Of a stretch of 34,029 nucleotides of DNA, positions 23,744 to 32,684 are shown one piece after another (position 1 is the first letter of the stretch; each line of letters begins with the position of its first letter). Made by a program: the position numbers and the translations under genes. The stretch spans positions 1-34,029 of the forward strand of contig JAUHXT010000017.1 in NCBI GenBank assembly GCA_030426925.1. Direction: 5' to 3'. The stretch is from Alphaproteobacteria bacterium (lineage in GTDB: Bacteria > Pseudomonadota > Alphaproteobacteria > Micavibrionales > Micavibrionaceae). The notes beneath the pieces are model-generated. The model ran no database searches. It saw only the letters and a program-made list of their open reading frames with translations, and was not told the DNA's origin.

Positions 23744-25969
23744 ATGCAGAGTTCTATGCCTTTACAGCAATTTCCTTATCTTGACGGCCTTAACCCGGCG
23801 CAGCGCGAAGCGGTTGAAACGCTGGACGGGGCGCTGCTTGTTCTTGCCGGTGCGGGGACTGGAAAAACACGCGTGCTGACGACACGGCTTGCGCATTTGT
23901 TAACCACGGGACGTGCGTTTCCGGGGCAAATTCTGGCCGTTACCTTTACCAACAAGGCGGCGGCAGAAATGAAAGAACGAGTCAGTGCCCTTTTGGGCGG
24001 CCAGCCGGTTGAAGGGTGGTGGCTTGGCACGTTTCACGCACTGGCGGCACGGATGTTACGCCGTCATGCGGAGCTGGTGGGTTTAAGCGGTAATTACACC
24101 ATTATCGATCAGGACGATTCCGTGCGGCTGATTAAACAGCTGATGGAAGCCGGCAATATCGATACAAAAAAATGGGCGCCGAAAGCGGTGGCCGATGCGA
24201 TATCAAAATGGAAAGATCAGGGGAAACTGCCGTCCGATTTAAGTATGGATGATGCGGGAGAGATGGCAGGCGGGAAGCTGATTTCCCTGTATACGCAATA
24301 TCAGCAGCGGTTAAAGACCCTGAATGCCTGCGATTTTGGTGATTTGCTGTTGCATATGATCACGATTTTTAAAAACCCGGACAATGCGGACGTGCTGGCA
24401 GATTATCACCGGCGGTTTCATTATTTGCTGGTTGATGAGTATCAGGACACCAACGTCGTACAGTATTTGTGGTTGCGGTTATTGGCCAAGGGATCGAACA
24501 ATATCTGCTGTGTCGGGGATGACGACCAGTCGATTTACGGCTGGCGCGGCGCAGAAGTCGGAAATATTTTACGGTTCGAAAAAGATTTTCCGGGTGCGAA
24601 AATAATCCGGCTTGAAGAAAATTACCGATCGACAAAACATATATTGGCGGCTGCCAACTCTGTTATTGCGAATAACGAAGGGCGTTTGGGTAAAGACCTG
24701 TTTACGTCAATGGATAACGGAGAAAAAATTACAGTGCGGGGCCTTTGGGACGGTGAAGCGGAGGCACGCTGGGTCGGTGAAGAAATTGAAGCATTGCAAA
24801 GTAAGCAATGGTCGTTGAACCAGATGGCGATTCTGGTGCGCGCCGGATTCCAGACACGGGAATTTGAAGAACGTATGATCCAGCTCGGCCTGCCGTATAA
24901 AGTGATCGGCGGGCCGCGATTTTACGAACGGATGGAGATTCGTGATGCGCTGGCGTATTTACGGGTAACGGCACAAACGAATGACGATCTTGCGTTAGAG
25001 CGAATTATTAACACGCCAAAACGCGGGATAGGCGATGCGACGGTTCAGACATTATATGCGCATGCCCGTAACCGCGGGATCAGTTTATATCAGGCGATTT
25101 TAGATTTAACGCAAACCGATGAATTGCGACCAAAGGTCAAAGGCACGTTGATGAAATTAATCGATGATTTTGAACGCTGGCGGTCGATGCTTGATAATAC
25201 CAAACACACGGAACTGACCGGTATGATTTTAGACGAATCCGGTTATACGCAGATGTGGCAAGCCGATAAATCGCCGGAAGCGCCGGGCCGCTTAGAAAAC
25301 TTAAAAGAGCTTGTCGCCGGTATGGAAGAGTTCGAAAGCATGGCCGGATTTTTGGAGCATGTGTCGCTGGTCATGGAAAATCAAAACAATGCGAATGGCG
25401 AGTTTGTGACCATTATGACGCTGCATGCAGCCAAGGGGCTGGAATATGACGCGGTGTTCCTGCCCGGCTGGGAAGAGGGGTTGTTTCCATCCCAGCGGTC
25501 GATGGATGAAAACGGCCTGAAGGGATTGGAGGAAGAGCGCAGGCTTGCCTATGTCGGGATTACGCGCGCGAGGAAAAAATCATTCATCTCCTTTGCCGCC
25601 AACAGACGCATGTACGGGCAGTGGGTCAATGCGATTCCATCGCGGTTTGTCGATGAATTGCCGGAAGAGCATGTCGATGTGAATTCGGATTCAGGGCTGT
25701 ATGACCCCGGACGGTCACAGCACTGGGATTCGTCCGGTTTTCAGATGCGCGAACAGATGCAGCGCCAAACGCGATTCGCCCCGCGTGCCGCCTCGCGTCC
25801 TATGGCAGAGGTTGAAGGGCCTGTATTCAGCGCAGGCGAGCGGGTTTTCCACGATAAATTCGGAAACGGCACGATTATTCATGTCGATGGGCATAAGCTG
25901 GATATTCAATTTGACGGTTCAGACGGCAGTAAGCGTGTTATGGACAGTTTTGTTACCAAAAACCTGTAA
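23744..25969 (+). CDS. uvrD: UvrD/PcrA-type superfamily 1A DNA helicase
   Basis: A 741-residue 3'-5' DNA helicase that translocates on single strands in nucleotide excision and mismatch repair and in clearing transcription or recombination intermediates. Motifs are AGAGTGKT (35-42), TFTNKAAAEM (67-76), DEYQDTN (231-237), GDDDQSIYGWRGA (258-270), ENYRST, MTLHAAKGLEYDAVF and YVGITRARK. A C-terminal Tudor-like domain at about 690-740 (GERVFHDKFGNGTI) is of the type PcrA/UvrD uses to bind RNA polymerase. The ATG at 23756 is an alternative start; neither has a clear Shine-Dalgarno. It is 61 bp after the GGDEF gene. UvrD and PcrA cannot be separated by motif. Confidence 0.96.
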   Translation: MQSSMPLQQFPYLDGLNPAQREAVETLDGALLVLAGAGTGKTRVLTTRLAHLLTTGRAFPGQILAVTFTNKAAAEMKERVSALLGGQPVEGWWLGTFHALAARMLRRHAELVGLSGNYTIIDQDDSVRLIKQLMEAGNIDTKKWAPKAVADAISKWKDQGKLPSDLSMDDAGEMAGGKLISLYTQYQQRLKTLNACDFGDLLLHMITIFKNPDNADVLADYHRRFHYLLVDEYQDTNVVQYLWLRLLAKGSNNICCVGDDDQSIYGWRGAEVGNILRFEKDFPGAKIIRLEENYRSTKHILAAANSVIANNEGRLGKDLFTSMDNGEKITVRGLWDGEAEARWVGEEIEALQSKQWSLNQMAILVRAGFQTREFEERMIQLGLPYKVIGGPRFYERMEIRDALAYLRVTAQTNDDLALERIINTPKRGIGDATVQTLYAHARNRGISLYQAILDLTQTDELRPKVKGTLMKLIDDFERWRSMLDNTKHTELTGMILDESGYTQMWQADKSPEAPGRLENLKELVAGMEEFESMAGFLEHVSLVMENQNNANGEFVTIMTLHAAKGLEYDAVFLPGWEEGLFPSQRSMDENGLKGLEEERRLAYVGITRARKKSFISFAANRRMYGQWVNAIPSRFVDELPEEHVDVNSDSGLYDPGRSQHWDSSGFQMREQMQRQTRFAPRAASRPMAEVEGPVFSAGERVFHDKFGNGTIIHVDGHKLDIQFDGSDGSKRVMDSFVTKNL

Positions 25970-25984
25970 CCGGGCGGTTTTCGC

Positions 25985-26878
25985 CTATTCCTTATCCAAT
26001 TTTTGTTCCCGTGCGGCTTTTTCACGCGGATCAGTCTTTTTATCCGGTTTTTTACCGGCGGCGACGATGAGATCACCGTTCATGTGCTGAATCAGTGCTA
26101 CCCAGCCTCCTTGCTGGCGGCGGATGCTGTCATCAAAATGGGTTAAATCCACATCCAGGGTACGCGGATCACCGTACCAGCGCCCAACATGGTACATTCT
26201 TTTGACAATATTGGTGTAACGCACGATTTTCGGGGTGTCGCTGCCTTCCGGCGGCGGGATTTTCAGAACATCGCTATCAACATAACGAATCAGCCAGACG
26301 CCGTGCGATTTGCCATAGCGACCGACCAAGTGATCGCCCGCAGGCAGGTACAGGCGCATGTGGTCTTCGTCAATATCTTCAAAATATATCCACTCCGGGG
26401 CACGACGGCGTTCGTATGTAATTTTTATCTTGTTAAATATTTCGTACGCGTACAGGGCGCGGAATTTCAGATCTCCGTTGGTTACGAATTGCGGGGTCAC
26501 CAGCTCTGCCTCACCGTCCCAGCGATATGTATGATAGAACCACTGGCGGTGCGTACATTCTTCGCTGCCCGGATCCTTAAATCCGGCCACAGCGCCGAAA
26601 TAGTTCACGTGACAGCCCAACGCGATGATTTTGGGATGATCGCGGATTTTAAACAGGATGGAATCAGCCACCCCGCAGCCCGGACAATCTGTGGACGTGA
26701 ACAATTCTACAACCACAGGGTGATCCAGTTTATCCAGCCAGGCCAGATCTTCAATCAGTGCGCGCTCTTCCTCGTCCCGCCGGGCAAAAGCTTCATTTCC
26801 CATAAAACCTAAGGTTGAAAGGACGGAAAGCAGCAAAAAGAAAGCAAAAAACCATTTACGAATGCTTGTCATAGCCAT
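25985..26878 (-). CDS. Exported DUF1223 thioredoxin-like protein
   Basis: A 297-residue protein with a signal sequence (RKWFFAFFLLLSVLSTLGFM, residues 7-26). The mature part starts with a thioredoxin-like strand and motif: VVVELFTSTDCPGCGVAD at 55-72, with CPGC at 65-68. This matches the DUF1223 signature V-E-L-F-T-S-x-x-C-x-x-C-P-x-A-D, except that the proline after the second Cys is absent. HVNYFG and the spacing of TPQFVTNG also fit. The function of the family is unknown; a periplasmic redox role is a reasonable inference. The C-terminus is Lys-rich. It is convergent with uvrD (15-bp gap) and divergent from the NDUFA9-like gene. Confidence 0.87.
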   Translation of the reverse strand: MAMTSIRKWFFAFFLLLSVLSTLGFMGNEAFARRDEEERALIEDLAWLDKLDHPVVVELFTSTDCPGCGVADSILFKIRDHPKIIALGCHVNYFGAVAGFKDPGSEECTHRQWFYHTYRWDGEAELVTPQFVTNGDLKFRALYAYEIFNKIKITYERRRAPEWIYFEDIDEDHMRLYLPAGDHLVGRYGKSHGVWLIRYVDSDVLKIPPPEGSDTPKIVRYTNIVKRMYHVGRWYGDPRTLDVDLTHFDDSIRRQQGGWVALIQHMNGDLIVAAGKKPDKKTDPREKAAREQKLDKE

Positions 26879-26936
26879 ATCTTCATTATGCCAGAATTAG
26901 GATTAAAAATCACTTTTCTAACAATAGGATATCGCA

Positions 26937-27938
26937 ATGCCGGATCAATACAAAGTGGCCTCTGTATTTGGTGGGACAGGTTTTTTGGGAACCCAGGTGG
27001 TGAGGGAGCTCGCAGCCGCAGGTTTCCGCGTAAAAGTCGCCACACGTGTGCCTGAACGGGCCTATGATTTGAAGCCTTGCGGCGTTGTCGGACAGATTGT
27101 GCCCTGTGCCTGCCACTATAGCGATGAGGAGAGTATCCGTGCTGCGGTGAAAGGGTGCTGTGTGGTGATCAATGCGACGGGCATTTTGTTCGAGAAGGGA
27201 AAATCGACATTCGCGAAAGTGCATACTGATATTCCGGCAGCCATTGCAAAGACGTGCGCGGAAGAAAATGTCGAACGGTTTGTGCATATTTCTGCGCTGG
27301 GCGTTGAAGAAGCGCAGTCAAAATATGCACGTTCAAAAGCCGAAGGCGAAGACCGCGTGATGGAAGCGTTTCCGCACGCTACAATATTGCGGCCCAGTGT
27401 CTTGTTCGGGCCGGGTGACGATTTCTTTAATATGTTTGCGGAGTTTGCCCGGTTCGTCCCTGCTCTGCCGCTGGTGGGTGGCGGTAAAACAAAATTCCAG
27501 CCCGTGTTTGTCGGTGACGTCGCGGACGCGGTGATGAAGGCCGTTACATTGCCGCTGTCGGGTGAAAATAATCCGCAGGGGCGCGTTTACGAACTGGGCG
27601 GTCCGGAAGTTTTGAGTTTTAAGGAGCTTTATGAACGCATGTTTGCGTGTACCGGACAAAAGCGATATCTGGTATCTATTCCGTTCGGTATGGCAAAAAT
27701 GAAAGGCGCGATTATCAGTGGTGCGTCAAAGTGCGTGGGAATTATTACGGGTCTGACCCCGCGCCCGATGTTAACGGCGGACCAGGTTGAAACTTTAAAG
27801 ACCGATTCAGTTGTATCAGAAGGGGCGTTAAGCTTTAGCGAGCTGGGCTTGAAACCAACGGCCATGGCCGCTATCCTGCCGTCTTATCTTTCGCGATTCC
27901 GTAAGGGCGGGCGCTTTGGAGACAAGAAATCAGCATAA
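26937..27938 (+). CDS. NDUFA9-like NAD(P)-binding epimerase-fold protein
   Basis: A 333-residue atypical short-chain dehydrogenase/epimerase. The Rossmann nucleotide loop is GGTGFLG at 12-18, followed by INATGILFEKG, HISALGVE and YARSKAEGE, whose Tyr and Lys occupy the catalytic positions; ATILRPSVLFGPGDDFFNMF is typical. This pattern is the complex I NDUFA9 subunit family, widespread in alphaproteobacteria and ancestral to the mitochondrial accessory subunit. The bacterial protein may assist NADH dehydrogenase or quinone-related reactions; no nuo genes are near. AGGATA before the ATG supports the start. Confidence 0.88.
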   Translation: MPDQYKVASVFGGTGFLGTQVVRELAAAGFRVKVATRVPERAYDLKPCGVVGQIVPCACHYSDEESIRAAVKGCCVVINATGILFEKGKSTFAKVHTDIPAAIAKTCAEENVERFVHISALGVEEAQSKYARSKAEGEDRVMEAFPHATILRPSVLFGPGDDFFNMFAEFARFVPALPLVGGGKTKFQPVFVGDVADAVMKAVTLPLSGENNPQGRVYELGGPEVLSFKELYERMFACTGQKRYLVSIPFGMAKMKGAIISGASKCVGIITGLTPRPMLTADQVETLKTDSVVSEGALSFSELGLKPTAMAAILPSYLSRFRKGGRFGDKKSA

Positions 27939-27990
27939 ATTGGACATATTTTCATGCAGAATTTATGATCCGCCCAATGTAAGGATGATG

Positions 27991-28929
27991 ATGAAACATA
28001 TTGTATTGCTTGCTTTATTTTTTGTAACGGTAGCCTTGAGTCCGGCCATGGCCGAACGCTCTATGCGTATTGCCGCCGTTGTTAATGCTGACGCTATTAC
28101 GGAGTCCGATGTCGAAGAACGGCTGCGTTTGATCCTTGCCTCATCAGGTTTGCCGAATACAAAAGAAATTCGCGATAAAGCGATGCCGCAGGTTGTCAGC
28201 AGTCTGATCGAAGAGATGCTGATGCTCCAGGAAGCGGCACGTAACGACATAAGAATTACGGACGAAGAGAAAGAAGCCGGATTTGCGGAGATCGCGAAGC
28301 AAAATAATTTTACGGCTGAGCAGTTCGATGAAATTATGAAGCAAAGCGGAATTCCGAAGCGGACGTTGATGCGGCAGATTGAAGCGCAGTTAGGATGGAC
28401 CAAAGTGATCCAGACTGTTCTGCGTCCGAAAGTAAATGTGAAAGATACGGACGTTGATGTCCGTCTTGAGCGTTTACAAAACAATATCGGGCGTAATGAA
28501 TATGCCGTTGCGGAAATTTTCCTGCCGATCGATAAAGCCGATGAAGAAAGTGATGTGCGGAAGCTGGCCAATCAGCTGGTACAGGAAATGCGGGCCGGAA
28601 AAGCACAATTCCCCGCAGTCGCGCGCCAGTTTTCACGGGCTGCCGGCGCGGAGAGCGGCGGTTCTTTAGGTTGGGTCCAGGAAGGTCAGTTGCCGGAAGA
28701 ACTGGATGAAGTCGTGAAGACTATGCAAAAAGGCGAAATCAGTAATCCCACGCGCACAACTGCGGGCTTACATATCCTGACGTTACGTGACAGCCGTATT
28801 ATTGAAGAACGTATTATTCCCGGACGCGGCGCACTTATCAACCAGATCGGTATGGAGCGGCTGGACCGTTTACAGCGCCGCACCATGCAGGATTTAAAGG
28901 CCGAAGCCTTTATTGACCGGCGTGTGTGA
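27991..28929 (+). CDS. SurA-like periplasmic peptidyl-prolyl isomerase/chaperone
   Basis: A 312-residue protein from the ATG at 27991, preceded by AAGGA (27981-27985). Three ATGs in a row (27985, 27988, 27991) make the start uncertain by two codons. The signal peptide ends PAMA-ERS. An N-terminal chaperone-like helical region covers about 22-165 (VVNADAITESDVEERL). One parvulin domain follows at about 170-268 (AEIFLPID, FSRAAGAESGGSLGWV, GLHILTLRD). E. coli SurA has two parvulin domains, so this is the shorter type common in alphaproteobacteria. It aids outer-membrane protein folding. It overlaps rsmA, the partner found near surA in many proteobacteria. Confidence 0.92.
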   Translation: MKHIVLLALFFVTVALSPAMAERSMRIAAVVNADAITESDVEERLRLILASSGLPNTKEIRDKAMPQVVSSLIEEMLMLQEAARNDIRITDEEKEAGFAEIAKQNNFTAEQFDEIMKQSGIPKRTLMRQIEAQLGWTKVIQTVLRPKVNVKDTDVDVRLERLQNNIGRNEYAVAEIFLPIDKADEESDVRKLANQLVQEMRAGKAQFPAVARQFSRAAGAESGGSLGWVQEGQLPEELDEVVKTMQKGEISNPTRTTAGLHILTLRDSRIIEERIIPGRGALINQIGMERLDRLQRRTMQDLKAEAFIDRRV

Positions 28930-29752
28930 TCTATCCAACCTACCCCCTTTACGCGATGTGATTGATGCGCATGAATTGCGCGCCAAAAAATCACTGGGGC
29001 AAAATTTTCTTCTCGATTTAAATCTGACTGAAAAAATTGTGCGGCAGGCCGGAGAGTTATCCGGCTGTCATGTTTTTGAAATCGGTCCCGGCCCTGGAGG
29101 GTTAACCCGTGCGCTGGTAGAAAGTGATGCAAAAACGGTCACGGCGATCGAGTTCGATGAGCGCGCCATTACAGCATTGCAAAGCCTGGTCGATATTTCC
29201 GACGGACGTTTAAGAGTGATAGAAGGCGATGCGTTGTGCGCCGACCTTACGCAGCTTGGTGAAGCGCCGCGCGCGATTGTTGCCAACCTGCCTTATAACA
29301 TCGCAACGCCGCTGCTGATTGGCTGTCTGAAGCAGGTGCGTGATAATCCGGATGCTTATCGTTCAATGACATTGATGTTCCAAAAAGAAGTGGCGCAGCG
29401 CATTACGGCGCGCACCGGAGATAAACATTACGGACGGCTGGCGGTGATGGCGCAGTGGTTGTGTGATGTTGAGCGCGTGATGGATATTTCGCCGCAGGCC
29501 TTTACCCCACCGCCGAAAGTAACGTCCAGTGTTGTTCACCTGCTTCCTAAAAAACTGCCGGTAGACAGCCCTTCATTTAACAGTGTTGAGGCTGTGACTG
29601 CGGCGGCCTTTGGGCAACGGCGCAAAATGATCCGGTCAAGTTTAAAAGCCTATGCCGCGTTTTTTGATGCGTTGGGGTTAAACCCCGAAGCACGGGCTGA
29701 AACTTTGAAGGTTGAAGATTTTATCGCGCTGGCAAAAAGCGCGGAGGCTTAG
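28922..29752 (+). CDS. rsmA: 16S rRNA dimethyladenosine transferase (KsgA)
   Basis: RsmA dimethylates two adjacent adenosines near the 3' end of 16S rRNA during small-subunit maturation. The 276-residue protein, counted from the GTG at 28922, has GQNFL at 26-30, SAM motif I EIGPGPGGLT at 53-62, and NLPYN at 122-126, the catalytic loop of adenine-N6 methyltransferases. An in-frame TTG at 28913 is an alternative start; both overlap the end of the SurA-like gene (by 8 or 17 bp), so translation is coupled. pdxA, often found between surA and rsmA, is missing here. The TAG overlaps the gmk stop by four bases. Confidence 0.97.
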   Translation: MCDLSNLPPLRDVIDAHELRAKKSLGQNFLLDLNLTEKIVRQAGELSGCHVFEIGPGPGGLTRALVESDAKTVTAIEFDERAITALQSLVDISDGRLRVIEGDALCADLTQLGEAPRAIVANLPYNIATPLLIGCLKQVRDNPDAYRSMTLMFQKEVAQRITARTGDKHYGRLAVMAQWLCDVERVMDISPQAFTPPPKVTSSVVHLLPKKLPVDSPSFNSVEAVTAAAFGQRRKMIRSSLKAYAAFFDALGLNPEARAETLKVEDFIALAKSAEA

Positions 29753-30396
29753 GTGCCGTCAATCAGTCTGCGAACAAAATCGGAGAGGCCGACTTTACGG
29801 CGGCGCTTTAACCTCTCCGCATCTATGATCAGCTGGGCCTGATTGATCGACAAATCAATGTCTTCATTAATGATCACGTAGTCATATTCCAGATAGTGGG
29901 TCATTTCATCCGATGCCTTTTCCATGCGGCCACGGATTTCACGTTCGGATTCATTGGTATCGCGGGAGCGGTTGCGCAAGCGTTTTTCCAGTTCCTGTTT
30001 CGACGGGGGTAGAATGAAAACGGTTACCAGATCGTCACGGGCGATTTCTGACAATTGTTGCGTTCCCTGCCAGTCAATATCAAATATAACATCAAGACCG
30101 TTTGCCAGTGCTTCTTCCACCGGCCCGCGTGGCGTGCCGTAGTAATTGCCAAAGACTTTGGCGTGTTCCAGCATTTCACCATTGTCCACCATGTCGCGAA
30201 ATTCATCAGGCGTGGTGAAATAATAATCCTGTGCATGGACCTCACCAGCGCGGCGTGGGCGTGTTGTCGCCGAAATGGAGATGATCATGTCATCGTTGCG
30301 TTTTAAGAGTTCACGCGTAATGGTTGTCTTTCCTGCTCCTGACGGGGAAGAAAGAACATACATCATGCCGCGGCGTTTTATGGATGTGCCATTCAT
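29749..30396 (-). CDS. gmk: Guanylate kinase
   Basis: Gmk phosphorylates GMP to GDP with ATP. The 215-residue protein has the P-loop SSPSGAGKTT at 16-25, TTRPRRAGEVHAQDYYF for GMP binding, and DIDWQGTQQL. The ATG at 30396 gives a short N-terminal extension (MNGTSIKRRG); Met11 or Met12 could also start the protein, and no clear ribosome site decides. The gene is convergent with rsmA (4-base stop overlap) and divergent from the SDR gene. Confidence 0.96.
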   Translation of the reverse strand: MNGTSIKRRGMMYVLSSPSGAGKTTITRELLKRNDDMIISISATTRPRRAGEVHAQDYYFTTPDEFRDMVDNGEMLEHAKVFGNYYGTPRGPVEEALANGLDVIFDIDWQGTQQLSEIARDDLVTVFILPPSKQELEKRLRNRSRDTNESEREIRGRMEKASDEMTHYLEYDYVIINEDIDLSINQAQLIIDAERLKRRRKVGLSDFVRRLIDGT

Positions 30397-30470
30397 TTAG
30401 ACAGTGTAGCGTGCAAAAATTTGATGGCAACAGGCTTTCGTCTTCCTTTTGAAAAATGCTATAGGAAAAT

Positions 30471-31247
30471 ATGAATAATTCTCCCAAGCGAGTGTGGATT
30501 ACAGGCGCGTCCAGCGGTATCGGACGGGCGCTGGCGCTGCATTATGCGCGGGACGGAGTATTTCTGGCCTTAAGCGGACGGAACGAGGCACGGCTGCAAG
30601 ATGTCGCGCGGGCCTGTGAGGAAAAAGGGGCGCAGGTCGAGGTCGTTTTGCTGGACGTTACCTCCAGGGAAGAGATGATTCGGTACGGACAAACACTGTC
30701 GTCGGCCGGGGTTCCCGACCTTGTGATTGCCAATGCCGGTATTTCTGGCGGTACGGGAGCGGCCCCCGATGGTGAGCCGTTAGACCAGATGTTTGAGATT
30801 TTTGATGTCAACCTGACAGGTGTACTAAATACCGTAGCAGCGATCCTGCCGCATATGCTGAAAGACAATAAGGGGCAGATTGCCCTTATGAGTTCACTCG
30901 CCGGATTTTCCGGATGGCCGGGATCACCATCCTATAGTGCATCGAAGGGAGCGGTCCGGCTATATGGCGAAGCGCTACGCGGTAGTTTGCAGAATACCAA
31001 TGTACGGGTTAGCGTCATCTGTCCCGGCTTTATCCGTACACCGATGACAGATGTGAATAAATTTCATATGCCTTTTCTTATGGATGCGGAACAAAGTGCC
31101 AAAATAATCTGTCATGGCTTGCAAAAAAATAAAGTACGGATCGCATTTCCCTGGCCAACTTATGTTTTTTCCGGGTTTTTGGGGCTTCTTCCGGGCTGGT
31201 TGGGGCTATTTTTACTATCGAAATTTCCAACGAAACCAATGCAATGA
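30471..31247 (+). CDS. Short-chain dehydrogenase/reductase
   Basis: A 258-residue classical SDR. The cofactor loop is TGASSGIG at 11-18, with NAG at 88-90. The catalytic Ser is in LMSSLAG (141-142), and YSASK at 155-159 provides Tyr155 and Lys159. SGR at 35-37 after the second strand, with Arg at the position that contacts the 2'-phosphate, suggests NADP preference. The C-terminal about 30 residues are hydrophobic (YVFSGFLGLLPGWLGLFLL) and may anchor it to the membrane. AGGAAA directly precedes the ATG. Substrate unknown; SDRs of this type often act on lipids or sugars. Confidence 0.92.
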   Translation: MNNSPKRVWITGASSGIGRALALHYARDGVFLALSGRNEARLQDVARACEEKGAQVEVVLLDVTSREEMIRYGQTLSSAGVPDLVIANAGISGGTGAAPDGEPLDQMFEIFDVNLTGVLNTVAAILPHMLKDNKGQIALMSSLAGFSGWPGSPSYSASKGAVRLYGEALRGSLQNTNVRVSVICPGFIRTPMTDVNKFHMPFLMDAEQSAKIICHGLQKNKVRIAFPWPTYVFSGFLGLLPGWLGLFLLSKFPTKPMQ

Positions 31248-31285
31248 TCGGTTTTTGTAATTATCTTGCTTTTTCCCTGTTTCTT

Positions 31286-31314
31286 TTGACCATTATCAAA
31301 GACGGCGCTATAAG
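31286..31314 (+). promoter_or_regulatory. Sigma70-type promoter for the ArsR-type gene
   Basis: TTGACC (31286-31291) and TATAAG (31309-31314) are separated by exactly 17 bases, a strong match to the consensus. The predicted start near 31321 leaves a leader of about 117 bases before the ATG at 31438, AT-rich (including ATATATATA around 31346) and long enough for an operator or other control. It is the best promoter I see in the window. Confidence 0.6.
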
Positions 31315-31437
31315 AAAAGTGCATATTTACGTTGCATTTTTAATATATATACACGTGTTTTCTGATTTTTTTTACGAGGGATGCGCTGCCTGAGTTTGTG
31401 CTTTCTCTCTCTATGAATTTTTTTTGTAGTTGAGCAT

Positions 31438-31770
31438 ATGGACATAGAGAATATCGAAACAAAGCTTGACGATGTCGTGACGCTTTTAAAAGCTGTTTCC
31501 AATCAAAGGCGGCTGATGATTTTATGTGCTCTATGCAAGCAAGAGCGCAGTGTTGGCGACCTTGAGAAAATGGTGGGACTCAGCCAGTCTGCATTGTCGC
31601 AGCATCTGGCACGTTTGCGCCGTGACGGTTTTGTAAACACGCGCCGTGAAGCACAAACAATATATTATTCCACCGACAATCCGTATGTTTGCCAGTTGAT
31701 GGATTCATTGAATGAGATATTCATGGACGGCAAGGGCTGCGATATTTTTGCCGAGAAGCTAGACAGCTAG
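31438..31770 (+). CDS. ArsR/SmtB-family transcriptional regulator
   Basis: A 110-residue winged-helix repressor. The DNA-recognition helix is LSQSALSQHLARLRRDGFV (about 48-66), followed by the wing RREAQTIYYS. The pattern most resembles the BigR/SqrR-like branch, which senses sulfide or persulfide through a cysteine pair. Cysteines at 29 and 32 (ILCALC) and two more near the C-terminus (YVCQL, KGCDIF) are present. Neither metal nor sulfur sensing can be fixed from this. It sits alone: no arsenic, metal-efflux or sulfide-oxidation gene is adjacent. The 3' end overlaps the convergent glycosyltransferase gene by 12 bp. Confidence 0.9.
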   Translation: MDIENIETKLDDVVTLLKAVSNQRRLMILCALCKQERSVGDLEKMVGLSQSALSQHLARLRRDGFVNTRREAQTIYYSTDNPYVCQLMDSLNEIFMDGKGCDIFAEKLDS

Positions 31771-32682
31771 CTCAGGTATCGCTTTGCGTATTTCTTCTTC
31801 ATTTTTCTGATTGCACACAAGGGCATGTACCTTGCTGCCCAGCGGCGCGTGGCGTACCGGGTTTGAATGTTTCGTAAAAAGCACATAAGTCGGTGTGCCT
31901 GTCGGGCCGATCATGTGCATTGGTCCGGTATCGTTTCCGACGGTAAATACCGCTCCCCGCGCCAATGCTGCAATATCATATAAAGATGTTTTTCCGGTGA
32001 GATCCAGCGCGTATGGACATTGGCCAGCGATGGTTTGGGTAACATCCCTTTCGGCGTCTGTGCCGATTAAGACCGGCTGTATGTTTTGTTTATGCATGGA
32101 CGCACACAGAGCGGTAAAATTTTCAGCAGGCCACCGTTTTTCCGGCCTGTTCGGTGCGCTTCCCGGAATGACCAGTGCGTAAGGCCTTTTTAGTCCGAAG
32201 TGCGCAGTGTCGGCTTTGATCCAGTCGAGATTATCTATGGTTACTGTTTTAATGCCAGCCAAACCGAGTGTTTGTACATGCCCGTAAAATGCCAGGCTTT
32301 TTGTGCGTTCGGGTGACGTGTTGCGGTGTGACGCGCCGGGGGCCGCGCCGACCCATTGCGGCTTAGGGTTAAACAGTTTGAGATACATCGCTGTGCGGTC
32401 GTTATTTTGCAAGTCATACACGCGGGTGAAATTTTCACTGTTCAAACGGCTGCGCAATTTTATCCATGCCATCGGCTGGTGCCATTTGGGGCGGTCGTCC
32501 AGCCATATATCATTACAGTAACCGGATTTTTCCGCCATATCCCTGAACGGTTTTGTGGTCAGCAATGTGATGTGTGCGTCTTTGTGGTGGTCACGGATGG
32601 CCTTCATCGGCCCCAGTGCCTGAATGAAGTCGCCTAATGCGCCGAGCTTGATAATCAGTATTTTTTTATGAGCGTCCGGCAT
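31759..32682 (-). CDS. Glycosyltransferase family 9 (heptosyltransferase-like)
   Basis: A 307-residue GT-B glycosyltransferase. The N-terminus IIKLGALGDFIQALG has the conserved Asp (D18) after L-G-x-x-G. NRPEKRWPAENF (178-189) and VGNDTGPMHMIGPTGTPT (248-265) form the donor-binding site typical of the LPS heptosyltransferase family. It probably adds a heptose or related sugar to lipopolysaccharide or another surface glycan at the cytoplasmic face. It starts two bases after the stop of the GT4 gene, so the pair is one transcription unit. The acceptor is unknown, and classic waaC/waaF neighbours are absent. Confidence 0.92.
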   Translation of the reverse strand: MPDAHKKILIIKLGALGDFIQALGPMKAIRDHHKDAHITLLTTKPFRDMAEKSGYCNDIWLDDRPKWHQPMAWIKLRSRLNSENFTRVYDLQNNDRTAMYLKLFNPKPQWVGAAPGASHRNTSPERTKSLAFYGHVQTLGLAGIKTVTIDNLDWIKADTAHFGLKRPYALVIPGSAPNRPEKRWPAENFTALCASMHKQNIQPVLIGTDAERDVTQTIAGQCPYALDLTGKTSLYDIAALARGAVFTVGNDTGPMHMIGPTGTPTYVLFTKHSNPVRHAPLGSKVHALVCNQKNEEEIRKAIPELAV

Positions 32683-32684
32683 GA

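Noticed and set aside
30437-30471. Leaderless promoter at the SDR gene (TGCTATAGG just before the ATG)
   Set aside because: The -10-like element overlaps the ribosome site AGGAAA and no -35 is found at the right distance. The ribosome site is the simpler reading.
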